The translations under genes were made by a program, and so were the position numbers. Below are positions 63,698 through 64,000 of a stretch of 64,000 nucleotides of DNA, one piece after another. Each line of letters opens with the position of its first letter. The stretch's first letter is position 1. The stretch comes from Synechococcus sp. 8F6. Lineage in GTDB: Bacteria; Cyanobacteriota; Cyanobacteriia; PCC-6307; Cyanobiaceae. The notes under the pieces are model-generated. The model did no database searches and was not told the origin of the DNA. It saw nothing but the letters and a program-made list of their open reading frames with translations. The stretch covers positions 56,920-120,919 of the forward strand of contig NZ_NQKZ01000008.1 in assembly GCF_002252665.1 (NCBI RefSeq), given 5' to 3'.

Positions 63698-63956
63698 CCT
63701 AGTGATTGTCGGCGCCGGTCCCCAGGCTCTCACCCTCTGCTGTCTGTTGCTGCAGAAGCGCCCCAGATGGCGGCGCCGACTGCGAATTGTTGATCCCAGC
63801 GGCACCTGGCTGACCCGCTGGCAACAGCAGATGGAGTGCTACGAGATTCCATGGCTGCGCTCACCCTCGCCCCATCACCCCCATCCGAACCCCCATGCCC
63901 TGATGTCCCGCGTCAAGCCCCTTGGCCGATTGGCGTCAATCAAGTTGGCCGGTTAG
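63690..63956 (+). pseudogene. truncated FAD-dependent monooxygenase-like gene
   Basis: Starts MADLVIVGAGPQALTLCCLL (FAD-binding GxGxxA/G) and continues RIVDPSGTWLTRWQQQMECY, EIPWLRSPSPHHPHPNPHAL, typical of SidA/PvdA-like N-hydroxylating or related flavin monooxygenases of over 400 aa. After about 63905 the frame becomes MSRVKPLGRLASIKLAG and stops. Either the gene is cut by an inserted element or the end of the assembly. Starts inside the zur 3' end (8-nt overlap). Confidence 0.6.
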
Positions 63957-63968
63957 GGGAACTGATCG

Positions 63969-64000
63969 CCCCCCGGTTGTCGCCGGCGACAACCGGGGGG
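63969..64000. repeat. perfect 32-bp palindrome at the right window edge
   Basis: Arms CCCCCCGGTTGTCGCC and GGCGACAACCGGGGGG meet without a spacer. It may continue past the edge. Its position just after the broken monooxygenase gene suggests a terminal repeat or fold-back junction. Confidence 0.7.

Overview
The window is high-GC DNA from a unicellular alpha-cyanobacterium of the Synechococcus/Cyanobium type. The evidence is several high-light-inducible (hli) genes, cyAbrB, cyanobacterial DUF1830, DUF1257, DUF3110 and DUF3721 proteins, a Nif11-type peptide, a pstCAB set and a DnaK with a long C-terminal tail. Species cannot be fixed from the sequence alone.

Layout. 1-31 kb is dense housekeeping sequence with many short overlaps: hisZ (cut by the left edge), suhB-like phosphatase, ferredoxin, tRNA-Ser(GGA), pstBAC, dnaK-dnaJ-DUF3110-murQ, mtnP, cyclophilin, ribBA, argC, purN, an M61 peptidase, an amidase, pgi, recQ, a small hli neighbourhood, a GNAT/TspO/rhomboid group, a DUF296-glutaredoxin fusion, a D-2-hydroxyacid dehydrogenase and a SelO-type AMPylase. 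31-36 kb is looser, with a broken TerB gene, a ferredoxin, a frameshifted transglutaminase-like gene, AT-rich spacers, hli2 and an RRM protein. 36-40 kb carries an AraC-like regulator and a MerR-DUF305-DUF3721-PepSY metal (probably copper) group, then cyAbrB. 40-46 kb is a decayed accessory region: a truncated ardC joined to a truncated BREX pglZ, two Phd/VapC-type toxin-antitoxin pairs, a probable brxL stub, a PIN remnant, a broken yccF and a broken phage tail-fibre gene. 46-47.5 kb is an hli cluster with very small membrane peptides.

48.3-63.7 kb is the most striking part: a large zinc-homeostasis island. It holds five Fur/Zur-type inverted repeats, two znuABC sets facing each other, two COG0523 GTPases plus a reduced COG0523-like P-loop protein, a HisI paralogue, two WD40 propellers, a His-loop outer-membrane barrel, a tandem pair of metallophosphoesterase-like proteins (the second with a degenerate active site), an apparent FKBP/NTF2-like fusion, yidD and zur itself. 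The likely logic is Zur repression when zinc is sufficient; on starvation, import (OM barrel, ZnuABC), metal delivery (COG0523) and back-up enzymes are expressed together. Several members have no assigned role.

The right end has a flavin monooxygenase-like gene that loses its reading frame shortly before a perfect 32-bp palindrome, which suggests the edge of a mobile element or an assembly artefact. Function calls rest on recognising motifs by eye; no database search was run.
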